In this document: positions 11,831 to 19,837 of the stretch, in pieces
Numbering within the stretch: position 1 is the first letter of the stretch
Layout: the number at the start of each line of letters is the position of its first letter
Assembly (NCBI RefSeq): GCF_008386395.1
Contig: NZ_CP043761.1
Coordinates: forward strand, 186,001-250,000
Source of the DNA: Paenibacillus sp. 37
Lineage (GTDB): Bacteria; Bacillota; Bacilli; Paenibacillales; Paenibacillaceae
Direction of reading: 5' to 3'
Length of the DNA stretch: 64,000 bases
The notes under the pieces: model-generated
Told to the model about the DNA's origin: nothing
The model's input: the letters and a program-made list of their open reading frames with translations, nothing else
Database searches by the model: none
Translations under genes and position numbers: made by a program

Positions 11831-12395
11831 AGTTAGACCAGTCATGACTGTGTTTGCGGGCACCAATGGAGCAGGGAAAAGTACACTTAGCATGCAAATG
11901 AGAGAGTGGCTTGGTGAACTGGTTGATCCTGATCAGATTGCAAGAGAGTTAAAGCCAGAGAATCCTCGTAGTGCTGATCTGTCTGCTGGCAGGGAAGCTG
12001 TAAAAAGAATCCGATCACTCATTAAAAGTGGTGTAAACTTCGCTATTGAAACGACATTGTCCGGATCATTTGTTTTAAAACATATGGAAATAGCAAAAGA
12101 AAACAATTATGAAATTGTCGTTTACTATATCGGTCTTGAGGATGTTCAAATGCATATAGATCGTGTAGCCTCTCGTGTTGAACAAGGTGGACATTGGATT
12201 GCAGAAGAAGACATTCGTTATCGATATGGTGAGTCATTGAAGAACCTTAAACCGGCTCTAGCCATCGCAGATCGGGTTACTATTATTGATAATACATATG
12301 AGCCTTTAATTGTTGCGGAAATCATGCAGAGTGATTTGATCTATTGTGTTGAGTCCATACCTGCGTGGGCTAATCCTGTTCTTACGGGTTACTGA
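11823..12395 (+). CDS. Zeta-toxin-like P-loop kinase
   Basis: 190 residues. Walker A loop GTNGAGKST at residues 13-21, the DPDQIARELKPENP segment near 40, ETTLSG near 75, and the GGHWIAEEDIRYRYGES stretch fit the zeta toxin/COG4185 kinase family. Members of that family phosphorylate UDP-N-acetylglucosamine or related targets. The ATG at 11823 overlaps the upstream small gene. The stop codon falls on the first bases of the duplicated ssrA tail. Base composition is more AT-rich than the neighbouring core genes. Toxicity is not demonstrated, and a chromosomal sugar-kinase role is possible. Confidence 0.75.
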   Translation: MSEVRPVMTVFAGTNGAGKSTLSMQMREWLGELVDPDQIARELKPENPRSADLSAGREAVKRIRSLIKSGVNFAIETTLSGSFVLKHMEIAKENNYEIVVYYIGLEDVQMHIDRVASRVEQGGHWIAEEDIRYRYGESLKNLKPALAIADRVTIIDNTYEPLIVAEIMQSDLIYCVESIPAWANPVLTGY

Positions 12396-12488
12396 TACTT
12401 GGGTGACATTAAAACTGTGACTACACTCGTAGAAGCTTATGTGCTGTTATCTTCGGGTCAAAGGTTCGATACCCCCTCAACTCCATTA
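12394..12488 (+). repeat. Degenerate duplicate of the ssrA 3' end
   Basis: Matches 11453-11545 inside ssrA. The first 63 bases differ at five positions. The T-arm and acceptor part is eroded: the TTCGA loop remains but the stem no longer pairs. It ends in ACTCCATTA like the real gene. It looks like an old attachment-site duplication left by an element that integrated at the tmRNA gene. It is not a functional tmRNA because the 5' half is absent. Confidence 0.85.
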
Positions 12489-12496
12489 AAGTTAGC

Positions 12497-12533
12497 AAAA
12501 TCCACCAACCATTGTTCTGGTTGGTGGATTTTT
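12497..12533 (+). terminator. Terminator, module copy 2
   Basis: AAAATCCACCAACCA pairs with TGGTTGGTGGATTTT. Relative to copy 1 one A-T pair has become T-A on both arms, so pairing is preserved. It lies directly after the degenerate ssrA tail, as copy 1 follows the real one. Confidence 0.85.
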
Positions 12534-12539
12534 ATTTTA

Positions 12540-12548
12540 TGATATAAT
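12540..12548 (+). promoter_or_regulatory. Extended -10 promoter, module copy 2
   Basis: TGATATAAT again, seven bases past the second terminator. It faces the AT-rich stretch leading to the gene at 12944. Confidence 0.4.
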
Positions 12549-12943
12549 AACCTAAATTATATAAATGGAGGAAATTTAGGTATATGTAGGTCGGGAGTAG
12601 CTCCCGGAAAGTATATCAGGTACATTTAGGCTCTGAAACGTATATAGGTATCTATAGCCTGCTTTAGCTAGACCAAATTATGATAATAGAAAATACATAC
12701 GGATCATCCATTTTTATGGGGATTTTAATAGATTTTGGATCCTGCTTGTGTGGAGACTATGCTGACTTGGTACGCGAATTTAGATCTAAGAGAGTAGAGT
12801 GGATACATCCAAACGGAGACTACTCCCCGCAGACCTTTGGAAGAGGTCCGACTCTCAGGGTATTTTATATGAAAAACTAATTTATAATTTTTAACATTAA
12901 ATATCATATTTTTTGATGCTAACAGAGTAAAGGAGTAGTTATT
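12549..12943 (+). other. AT-rich leader-like region with hairpins
   Basis: About 395 bases before the membrane protein gene. A strong AATGGAGGAAA ribosome-like site at about 12565 leads only to an ATG followed at once by TAG. A GGGAG/CTCCC hairpin occurs at about 12593-12606 and GACCT/AGGTC at about 12830-12850. It could be a structured leader or debris of an inserted element. Confidence 0.3.
12680..12880 (+). CDS. Doubtful small open frame (66 aa)
   Basis: The frame encodes a cysteine-containing peptide ending in RGPTLRVFYMKN. No ribosome site precedes its ATG and no family is recognised. It is listed because it lies in the accretion zone and could be a remnant, but it may equally be chance. 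Confidence 0.2.
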   Translation: MIIENTYGSSIFMGILIDFGSCLCGDYADLVREFRSKRVEWIHPNGDYSPQTFGRGPTLRVFYMKN

Positions 12944-13870
12944 TTGGATCCGTACTTATATTTGTTTTTTCATGTTCTATCACATGCTCTTCTTGGGGCG
13001 GTAATTGCATACTGCTTTTTGCCAAGGGATACATGGAAAGATCTTATGATATGTCTATGTTCGGGTGCACTGTGTGGAATAATTCCTGATATTTTTGGGG
13101 ATAGAAGTGTAGCTCCGTGGTCCCATTCTATATTGTTTACACCCCTTTTAGCTTTAGGAATAGCCTATTTGACAAAACTGTTCTATAAAAAGACAAGTCT
13201 CAAATTAATCTGGGGATCTTCTATTTTGTCTGTCTTGTTTGGACACTTATTTTTAGACTATATGGGACATGATTTACCAGCATTCTATCCCTTGAGTGAT
13301 AAATCATATATTATGGGTGCCATTACATTGGGAGATCCATGGATATGGTTTCCGTTAATTATTGGTCTTGGATTGAGTATTTTTTTGAGGAACAGGCCTA
13401 AATTACCCGTAATTACTTCGATACTATTTATAGTGGTATATTTAGTTTTTCGAATAATATCAAAAGAAATAATTGAGCACAAAGTTCAAGTTCAACACCC
13501 GGTTCCTGAAAAGTCATATATTATAGTGGAGCCCGATAGTCATTATGAATTTCCTTTAGATCCCAGAAAATGGTTGGAGTTCAGATTTCGAGTCATCAGT
13601 CCTCATTTCTCTAAAGGTGGTGATGCGGGTATACTGGGAGAGAAGTCAGACAAACTATTCTGGTACGATTTTTATCCAGTAGCCTTTGAGATTAATTTAT
13701 CAAGAGGGAAATACGTTTTAATAAATTCACAGGATTCTAAAGTTGTCCTATCTGTTACTAAGGAATGGAAAGAAGCGGGTTCTAACTTTATTGAAGGAAA
13801 GTATAATGGAAACCTTCTTACCTACAAAGAAACCACCAATGGTCAGTGGGAAGAAGTTATACCGCAATAG
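12944..13870 (+). CDS. YdjM/DUF457-like membrane-bound putative metal hydrolase
   Basis: 308 residues from a TTG start with AAAGGAG eight bases upstream (12929-12935). The N-terminal ~170 residues form several membrane helices. Histidine/aspartate patches typical of this family are present: HVLSHALLGAV, IIPDIFGD, PWSHSILFTP and FGHLFLDYMGHD. The C-terminal ~130 residues after the last helix look soluble and extracytoplasmic. Family members are poorly characterised membrane metal-dependent hydrolase-like proteins. The gene is visibly AT-rich relative to the core genes, consistent with acquisition. It is bounded by terminator modules 2 and 3. Confidence 0.65.
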   Translation: MDPYLYLFFHVLSHALLGAVIAYCFLPRDTWKDLMICLCSGALCGIIPDIFGDRSVAPWSHSILFTPLLALGIAYLTKLFYKKTSLKLIWGSSILSVLFGHLFLDYMGHDLPAFYPLSDKSYIMGAITLGDPWIWFPLIIGLGLSIFLRNRPKLPVITSILFIVVYLVFRIISKEIIEHKVQVQHPVPEKSYIIVEPDSHYEFPLDPRKWLEFRFRVISPHFSKGGDAGILGEKSDKLFWYDFYPVAFEINLSRGKYVLINSQDSKVVLSVTKEWKEAGSNFIEGKYNGNLLTYKETTNGQWEEVIPQ

Positions 13871-13888
13871 TTTACTACGGCTTCTGTC

Positions 13889-13923
13889 CACCACCAACCA
13901 GCGTTCTGGTTGGTGGTTTTTTG
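13889..13923 (+). terminator. Terminator, module copy 3
   Basis: ACCACCAACCAG pairs with CTGGTTGGTGGT, loop CGTT, then a run of six T. It is almost identical to the ssrA terminator at 11552, but here no tRNA-like tail precedes it. Confidence 0.85.
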
Positions 13924-13928
13924 GTTTA

Positions 13929-13937
13929 TGATATAAT
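13929..13937 (+). promoter_or_regulatory. Extended -10 promoter, module copy 3
   Basis: TGATATAAT follows the third terminator at the same distance as in copies 1 and 2 and would serve the gene at 13999. Confidence 0.45.
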
Positions 13938-13998
13938 CTTTGTAAAATAAGCTGATGCTAGCCCGATATACTCTGTATCTCCCAAAGGTGGCAAATAA

Positions 13999-14706
13999 AT
14001 GAGCCAAACGCAGCAAGAGATTCACGAGTTTGTTGCAGGGATACAAGCATATGTGTCGCCAGTAAATGTGATTAATCCTTGGAGAGATTATGTGAAGGGC
14101 TATGATATCGGCCCAGAAGCGGTAAAGATTCGGTCGGAACATTTGGTCAGGTATTTCGAACCAAGAATGTGCAAGGCTCGGTACATATTTATTGCGGAAG
14201 CTGTGGGATATCAAGGGGCAAGGTTCTCCGGCGTACCTTTAACGTCCGAACGAATGGTTACCGGGAATCATTCGCTGGTGAATCACCAGATGGTTTTTTC
14301 AGGTGAGCCGGGTGTCCGAACGAGCTTGCCCAATATCGCCAAACCTAACCGCAGTCAGGCGCTGTATGGATTCGCAGAACCGACAGCATCCATCATATGG
14401 GACGAAGTGTTATCCAGTTCAAGGTGGAAACCAACGGACTTTATATTTTGGAACATCTATCCCTTTCATCCCTATCAATCTTCTGAAAATAGGATGACGA
14501 ATCGAACGCCGACTTTGGCAGAGTTGGAGGAAGGTGTGTTGTTCGCGAGACAGCTTATGCAACTGAATCCTGATGCTCAGATCGTGGCTATTGGCAGAAA
14601 GTCAGCAGACACGTTAAGCGCCCATCTCATTAAACATCATCATGTTCCCCACCCTGCAAACGGGAGGGCAGTACAATTCCAAAAAGCAGTAAGGTCCATT
14701 ATCTAG
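13999..14706 (+). CDS. Uracil-DNA glycosylase superfamily protein
   Basis: 235 residues. The segment IFIAEAVGYQGARFSGVPLTSE resembles the GEAPG active-site motif of the UDG superfamily, and VPHPANGRA near the C-terminus resembles the HPS(x)N motif. IFWNIYPFHPY fits the central strand. The exact subfamily is unclear and the usual iron-sulfur cysteines of families 4 and 5 are not evident. The start at 13999 has only a weak AAAGGTGG upstream. It is the first gene past the ssrA accretion zone and is less AT-rich. Confidence 0.6.
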   Translation: MSQTQQEIHEFVAGIQAYVSPVNVINPWRDYVKGYDIGPEAVKIRSEHLVRYFEPRMCKARYIFIAEAVGYQGARFSGVPLTSERMVTGNHSLVNHQMVFSGEPGVRTSLPNIAKPNRSQALYGFAEPTASIIWDEVLSSSRWKPTDFIFWNIYPFHPYQSSENRMTNRTPTLAELEEGVLFARQLMQLNPDAQIVAIGRKSADTLSAHLIKHHHVPHPANGRAVQFQKAVRSII

Positions 14707-14814
14707 CTCATTTTGAACTGGAGGAATGTAAGGCTAACATGTGCATTTCTTATTGTTCAAGTGTCCGCACATAACGTAATGCCCTATCCTATAAAGATTG
14801 GTTGGTGAAGCTAA

Positions 14815-15177
14815 ATGAGTGAAAAATACTGGCTTGTGGTGCAATATCCGCTGAAGAGCGCGCAGGGCAGCAAACGAGATCATTGGTTGAAGGAAAAGGT
14901 AATGGAATATCTGGAAACCGTTCTGATCCAGGCGGAGTTGGGAGAGGTGGATGGATGTGATCTGGGTAGCCGTGTGGCTGATCCAAAGGAATATGTAATG
15001 AACATTTTCTGTGTGGTAACGGACGAAGATCGGAGCATAGCTCTAATTAAAAAAGTGCTGAGAGAGAGTCGGCTGGATTACACCCGCATCCAAATCGCTA
15101 CGATGCCATATGGCACAGAAGGAAGCTACACGCTGAAATATGCCTCCAAAAAAGGCATTACCGAATTCTCGCTTTGA
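14815..15177 (+). CDS. Conserved-looking hypothetical protein (120 aa)
   Basis: No family recognised with confidence. The sequence is soluble and mixed alpha/beta, with an acidic central DGCDLGSR segment and VMNIFCVVTDEDRSIALIKKVL looking like an amphipathic helix followed by a strand. The ribosome site GGTGAAG is weak. Codon use and GC are like the chromosome, not like the AT-rich zone upstream. Confidence 0.6.
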   Translation: MSEKYWLVVQYPLKSAQGSKRDHWLKEKVMEYLETVLIQAELGEVDGCDLGSRVADPKEYVMNIFCVVTDEDRSIALIKKVLRESRLDYTRIQIATMPYGTEGSYTLKYASKKGITEFSL

Positions 15178-15734
15178 TCACGATTTTGCTGTTTCTTACC
15201 ATAACGAACGGTACTTCTCCAGCCTGAGGGCGGTGTGCCCTCGACACTTTCCTCACTTAAATTCATCATACAAGAAAACGATGATTTAATTTCCCAACCT
15301 TAACCACTCGATCCACACACGGCCCATAGTAAGATTTGTGCATGCTCGTACATATCGTAATTCTGCTCAAAAGTAGCGCATATCATATCAGCGTCTCTTA
15401 ATATTAAGATCTTCCGCGTCCCCCGCATCATTCTCCATCCGGCACAAACCACAATTTATTATCTGTACCTCCGAAATTTCATAAAGCAGTGCTCCTTGGG
15501 GTTTCAAGTCAGGGGGCCCATACCCGAAGTATTCACAACAACCGTCTTCCCAAATCCTCATTTCTACTTTACTCAGTCATGTCATCCCCAAGCGATAAAA
15601 AGAATTGAGCCTCCTCCTTACACCGTCCTATAATATACAATTGTATAAAATCCGAGATAGTGGTGGGTGTCACAACAGGTCATCCGATCCCAACCGTTAA
15701 ACCCATCACACCTCGGAACCAAAGGAGGTTTACA
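15178..15734 (+). other. Intergenic region before the two-component genes
   Basis: About 550 bases without a supported gene. It contains a GAGGGC/GCCCTC hairpin (15226-15242) lacking a T run and a perfect 14-base palindrome, TATACAATTGTATA (15634-15647), about 90 bases before the kinase start. The palindrome contains a possible -10 and could be an operator. Confidence 0.4.
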
Positions 15735-17879
15735 GTGCAAAACAGAGCAAAGGATGCAACAACAGAGGTAGCAGGAGTAGCAGAAGCGACAGAAGAAGAT
15801 GCAACGATTGAAGCGAAAGCAACAGCAAAAGCAACGACCCAATCAGATATTGAGACCGATGCAGAAGTAAACGCAAATGCAAAAGCAACCCCCAGTGCAA
15901 TGAAGAAGACGTGGACTCCCCGTTTCAAAGAGTTTATTCAACGCAAACCCAAGACGCTGGCTTTTAAAATCCCGTTTGCCTACTTTGTCATTATTCTGCT
16001 AACGGTGGCGTTCAGTGCGTTGGTGCTGAATCGAATCTCGGAAAATGACGCGCAGCGAAAGATTAATGAAGCATCACTGCAGACAATCACATCCATTGAG
16101 ACCAATGTTAATCTGATGATCGGGAACGTGAACAATTATTCGAAGATGATTTTCTCCGATCCCAACTTGCAGAACCTGCTGCGGCAGGGCAATGTGTACT
16201 CCAATTTACAGACACAGTCCAAGGTTAGCGCGTATTTGACTAATCTTATGCAAGCGGTTCCAATTATCGATTCAGTCTATATTTACGATAATTCGGGTCA
16301 CCGATTCTCGGTCGGTACACAGGAATGGCCAACGTTTATGGAAGCGAATGTGAAGGAAGCGCCGTGGTACGAACAGGCTTTGAAGCACAACGGACGATAT
16401 CTGCTCAGGCTGAATGGTGGCAACGATAGCGGAGTCTCGGCCAAGGGGGAGAATGATGGGCAAGAGGTGGTCTCATTTATTCGCCTCATTCGCGATTTGG
16501 ATGATACGTCTCCACTTGGCTTTCTGGTCATGAACATCAAGGGGGCATCCATCGCGCAAGCCTACGCTAACCTGTCTGCACCGGATTCATTTCAGGTGGC
16601 CATTCTGGATGAGCATCAGCGGGTGATCGCAACCAACGCAACCGATGGGAAGAAGGGCGTGCCTACGGTATCCGACGAATCCATGTCTGCGGCTTCTGGA
16701 CAGGAAGGGATGCACGAGATGTTAGAGGCCAATCAGGCCAAGTTAAAACAAACCTTTCAAGAGCAGCCCTCCGGCTTCATCACCTTGCAATCAGGTGGTC
16801 AGGAATATGCGGTGACCTATCGTTCGGCTGGTGATGATCAGTGGAAATTCATCAGCATGAGTCCATACCGGGCTACCGATACTCGTAATAAATCCATGGT
16901 GCTGCTCGCATTGATCCTGCTGGCGGTGAACGGAACTGTCTTTTTTGTCAGTTCGTTCATCATCTCGCGCAGTGTCATCAATCCGATTCACAAGCTGCTT
17001 CGTGCCATGCAGAAAGCGCCAAGTGGCAACTTCCGTAAAGTGACGGTTGAGCTGAACAGCTACGAGTTCGAACAGCTATATGGAGGATACAACCAGATGA
17101 TTGAGCAGATTGACCAGATGCTGAAACGCATTATTCAGGAGCAGCAGACGATCCGCCGTGCAGAGCTGAATACACTTCAGGCGCAGATCAAGCCGCATTT
17201 TTTATACAACACACTGGATTCCATCACCTCCCTGGCCATGTCGGGCATGAACGATAAGGTATGTGAGCTGTTAGAAGCGCTCGGAAGTTACTATCGCCTG
17301 AGTGTCAGCAAAGGCCGTGAACTGATTACACTGCACGAGGAGGTAGAGATTGTACGCAATTATCTGACGATCCAGCAGGTGCGATACCCCGGTGTATTTG
17401 AGGTGCAGTACGATATCGAGTCAGGCTGTGAACGGGTGATGATTCCCAAGCTTGTGCTCCAGCCACTGGTGGAAAATTCACTGTATCATGGTATTCGTCC
17501 CAAAGGCAGCCCAGGCAAGATACGCATTCAAGCTCGTCGATCCAAGGAGGGAGTACTTCTAACGATTACTGACGACGGAGTCGGCATGTCCGAGGAAGAG
17601 ATACAGCAGGTTCACCGCAAAGAAATAAACAGTTCTAACCGTTCTGACTCAACTAACTCAACTAACTCATCTAACCCCTCTAATTCAATTAATCTTTCTA
17701 ATACTTCTAATCCTACCTATAACTCTAAACACAATCCAAGCTTTGGCTTATGGGGGACGATGGAGCGGCTTCGCATTTTTTATGACAGAGAGGATGGACT
17801 CAAGCTGGAGAGCGAGGTTGGAAAAGGAACCACCATTATGATAACGATCCCGAAGGGAGCTGATGAATCATGGAATTAA
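15735..17879 (+). CDS. Sensor histidine kinase, YesM type
   Basis: 714 residues from GTG 15735, preceded by AAAGGAGG (15721-15728). Order: an unusual Ala/Thr/Glu-rich cytoplasmic stretch (2-55), TM1 (about 76-96), an extracellular Cache-like sensor region, TM2 (about 388-411), HAMP, His_kinase domain with phospho-accepting H488 in QIKPHFLYNTLDSI, and a C-terminal ATPase with PLVENSLYHGI and DDGVGM. Between the G1 and G2 boxes an Asn/Ser/Thr-rich insert (about 632-668) interrupts the ATP lid. An ATG at 15900 would skip the low-complexity N-terminus but has no ribosome site. The stop overlaps the response regulator by ten bases. It probably senses a sugar imported by the adjacent transporter. 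Confidence 0.9.
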   Translation: MQNRAKDATTEVAGVAEATEEDATIEAKATAKATTQSDIETDAEVNANAKATPSAMKKTWTPRFKEFIQRKPKTLAFKIPFAYFVIILLTVAFSALVLNRISENDAQRKINEASLQTITSIETNVNLMIGNVNNYSKMIFSDPNLQNLLRQGNVYSNLQTQSKVSAYLTNLMQAVPIIDSVYIYDNSGHRFSVGTQEWPTFMEANVKEAPWYEQALKHNGRYLLRLNGGNDSGVSAKGENDGQEVVSFIRLIRDLDDTSPLGFLVMNIKGASIAQAYANLSAPDSFQVAILDEHQRVIATNATDGKKGVPTVSDESMSAASGQEGMHEMLEANQAKLKQTFQEQPSGFITLQSGGQEYAVTYRSAGDDQWKFISMSPYRATDTRNKSMVLLALILLAVNGTVFFVSSFIISRSVINPIHKLLRAMQKAPSGNFRKVTVELNSYEFEQLYGGYNQMIEQIDQMLKRIIQEQQTIRRAELNTLQAQIKPHFLYNTLDSITSLAMSGMNDKVCELLEALGSYYRLSVSKGRELITLHEEVEIVRNYLTIQQVRYPGVFEVQYDIESGCERVMIPKLVLQPLVENSLYHGIRPKGSPGKIRIQARRSKEGVLLTITDDGVGMSEEEIQQVHRKEINSSNRSDSTNSTNSSNPSNSINLSNTSNPTYNSKHNPSFGLWGTMERLRIFYDREDGLKLESEVGKGTTIMITIPKGADESWN

Positions 17880-19648
17880 CTTTAGAACCTTTAAAGGTGT
17901 TGATTGTGGACGATGAATACCTCATCCGAAATCTGCTGCGTATGCGTATCGATTGGGAACAGCAAGGTATGTTCATCGTTGGCGAGGCCTCCGATGCTGC
18001 GGAGGCTTTGGATCAGGTGGAGCTATTGCGTCCAGACATCGTGTTCACGGACATATACATGCCCAAGATGGACGGTATTGAACTGAGCGGCATTCTCATG
18101 GAGCGTTACCCGAACATAAAAATCGTGGTAGTGACGGGACATGATGAATTTGAATATGCTCGTCAGAGTGTGAAGCTGGGCATATCCGATTTTATTTTGA
18201 AACCCATCCGTGCTTCTGAGTTATTACAGGTTACGACGAAGCTGCGAGCGTTAATCAAGCAGGAGGTCGGGCGCGAGTACGAGCTGATGAAGTTGCGGGA
18301 GGAGATGGAGCAGAGCTTGCCTTATCTCAGGGAGAGGTTTGTAAATCAATGGTTAAGTCACATGGTGCCTGAGGATGAACTACACGAGAAGGCGCGATTC
18401 TTCGGCATTCCTATCTCGTCCAGTGAACCGGGATTACGCATCGCAGTAATGGAGGTAGAGGGTGTTGTCTCACAAGGGAAGATAACTGAGCCAGAGGCAA
18501 GTCCACATCTGTCCGAGACATCTCATCAAGTTCATGAAGCTTATCAAGCCCTTCAACCCCACCAATTCAGCCAAGTTCAACGAGAGCCTCAACAAGATCA
18601 AACCCATTTAAGCCAGCATCAGACAGAAGCCTATCGACAAACGGCTGAGGAAATACATATTTTGCTCCGAATGGTAGGCATGAAGCAGGTGCAGGCATTT
18701 TATCCGCAGGATTCGCAAACCATTATCGTCATGGATCCGCATAACCGGATCGTTGTTCTTTCGCTTGGTACGGATACGGAATTTGCCAATCAGGTGCAGC
18801 AGCTTCAGGAAGAACTTCAACATACGCTTAAATTCGAAGGGTGCGAAGTGGATGTGACCGTAGGGATTGGGCAATGGCAATCAGGATGGGGAAAGGCTTG
18901 TGTGGGATACAGGGAAGCTTGTCGTGCACTCGATTATCAGGCGTTTGTAGGGAAAAATCAGGTTATTTGCTTCGAGGATCTGGTCATCGAAAGCGGGAAT
19001 AGGCCCTACCACTCGAATGCTCAGCTGCTCCAACAACTGCAATTTAACGTGAGTGTTGGTGCGGGGGAAGAAGCGGTATTGTTACTGGAGCGAATGCTGT
19101 CTGTGCCATTCTCGGACGTTTCACAGTTTCGGATGGCAGCCATGGATGTGGTTACGGAGTGCCAGCGTGCTGCCATAGAGCAGCAACTTGAGGGAGAGGA
19201 CGCATTGAACAAAGAGGCCGTTGCAGCCATTTTTACAGCAAATCATCTGCCCGAACTGAAAAGTATGCTGGAGCAGCATGTCCGCACCGTATCGGATGTC
19301 ATACAAGCCAAGCGACAGGCCAAGGAAGGCAACCTGATCGACCGGGTCATGGCTTATCTTGAAGAGAACATGGGCAATACGGAAGTGGGGCTTTCCAGCA
19401 CTGCGGCTGCTTTTTACGTAAGTTCGGGCCATCTGGGGCGGCTGATGAAAAAAGAAACCGGGCAGACATTTGTTGAATATCTGACCCAACTCCGCATGAA
19501 GAAGGCTGAACTACTGCTGAAACAGACGGATATGAAAGGTTATGAGATTGGGGAGCAGGTAGGCATCCCGGACCCACACTATTTCAGCGTCTTGTTCAAA
19601 AAACATATCGGCCGATCCATGAATGAATATCGAAATGTAAAAACATGA
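17870..19648 (+). CDS. Response regulator with AraC-type DNA-binding domain, YesN type
   Basis: 592 residues. Receiver domain with LIVDDEY, phospho-acceptor Asp in VFTDIYMPKMDG and Lys in FILKPI. A middle segment has a Gln/His-rich linker at about 210-257. The C-terminal AraC helix-turn-helix pair ends in GIPDPHYFSVLFKKHIGRSMNEYR. It starts ten bases inside the kinase gene, so the pair is translationally coupled. The likely target is the downstream sugar importer operon. Confidence 0.92.
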   Translation: MELTLEPLKVLIVDDEYLIRNLLRMRIDWEQQGMFIVGEASDAAEALDQVELLRPDIVFTDIYMPKMDGIELSGILMERYPNIKIVVVTGHDEFEYARQSVKLGISDFILKPIRASELLQVTTKLRALIKQEVGREYELMKLREEMEQSLPYLRERFVNQWLSHMVPEDELHEKARFFGIPISSSEPGLRIAVMEVEGVVSQGKITEPEASPHLSETSHQVHEAYQALQPHQFSQVQREPQQDQTHLSQHQTEAYRQTAEEIHILLRMVGMKQVQAFYPQDSQTIIVMDPHNRIVVLSLGTDTEFANQVQQLQEELQHTLKFEGCEVDVTVGIGQWQSGWGKACVGYREACRALDYQAFVGKNQVICFEDLVIESGNRPYHSNAQLLQQLQFNVSVGAGEEAVLLLERMLSVPFSDVSQFRMAAMDVVTECQRAAIEQQLEGEDALNKEAVAAIFTANHLPELKSMLEQHVRTVSDVIQAKRQAKEGNLIDRVMAYLEENMGNTEVGLSSTAAAFYVSSGHLGRLMKKETGQTFVEYLTQLRMKKAELLLKQTDMKGYEIGEQVGIPDPHYFSVLFKKHIGRSMNEYRNVKT

Positions 19649-19837
19649 AAAACGAGAATGTAGTCTGGAGTGTTGGGGGAGTGCGGCGAAGGTCTGAGCA
19701 TAAACCCGCTTCCGGTTCCAATTCCACATATGTTCGAAAATTACAAATCGATGCCTGTATTCTAAATGGAGAACAAAGCACAGTTTGCCTAAAATATGGG
19801 CTAGAACCAACGAAAACACATAGGGAGGTCCGTAGAT

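Noticed and set aside
12394..12488. Second tmRNA gene
   Set aside because: Only the 3' tail is present, the T-arm no longer pairs and there is no tag frame.
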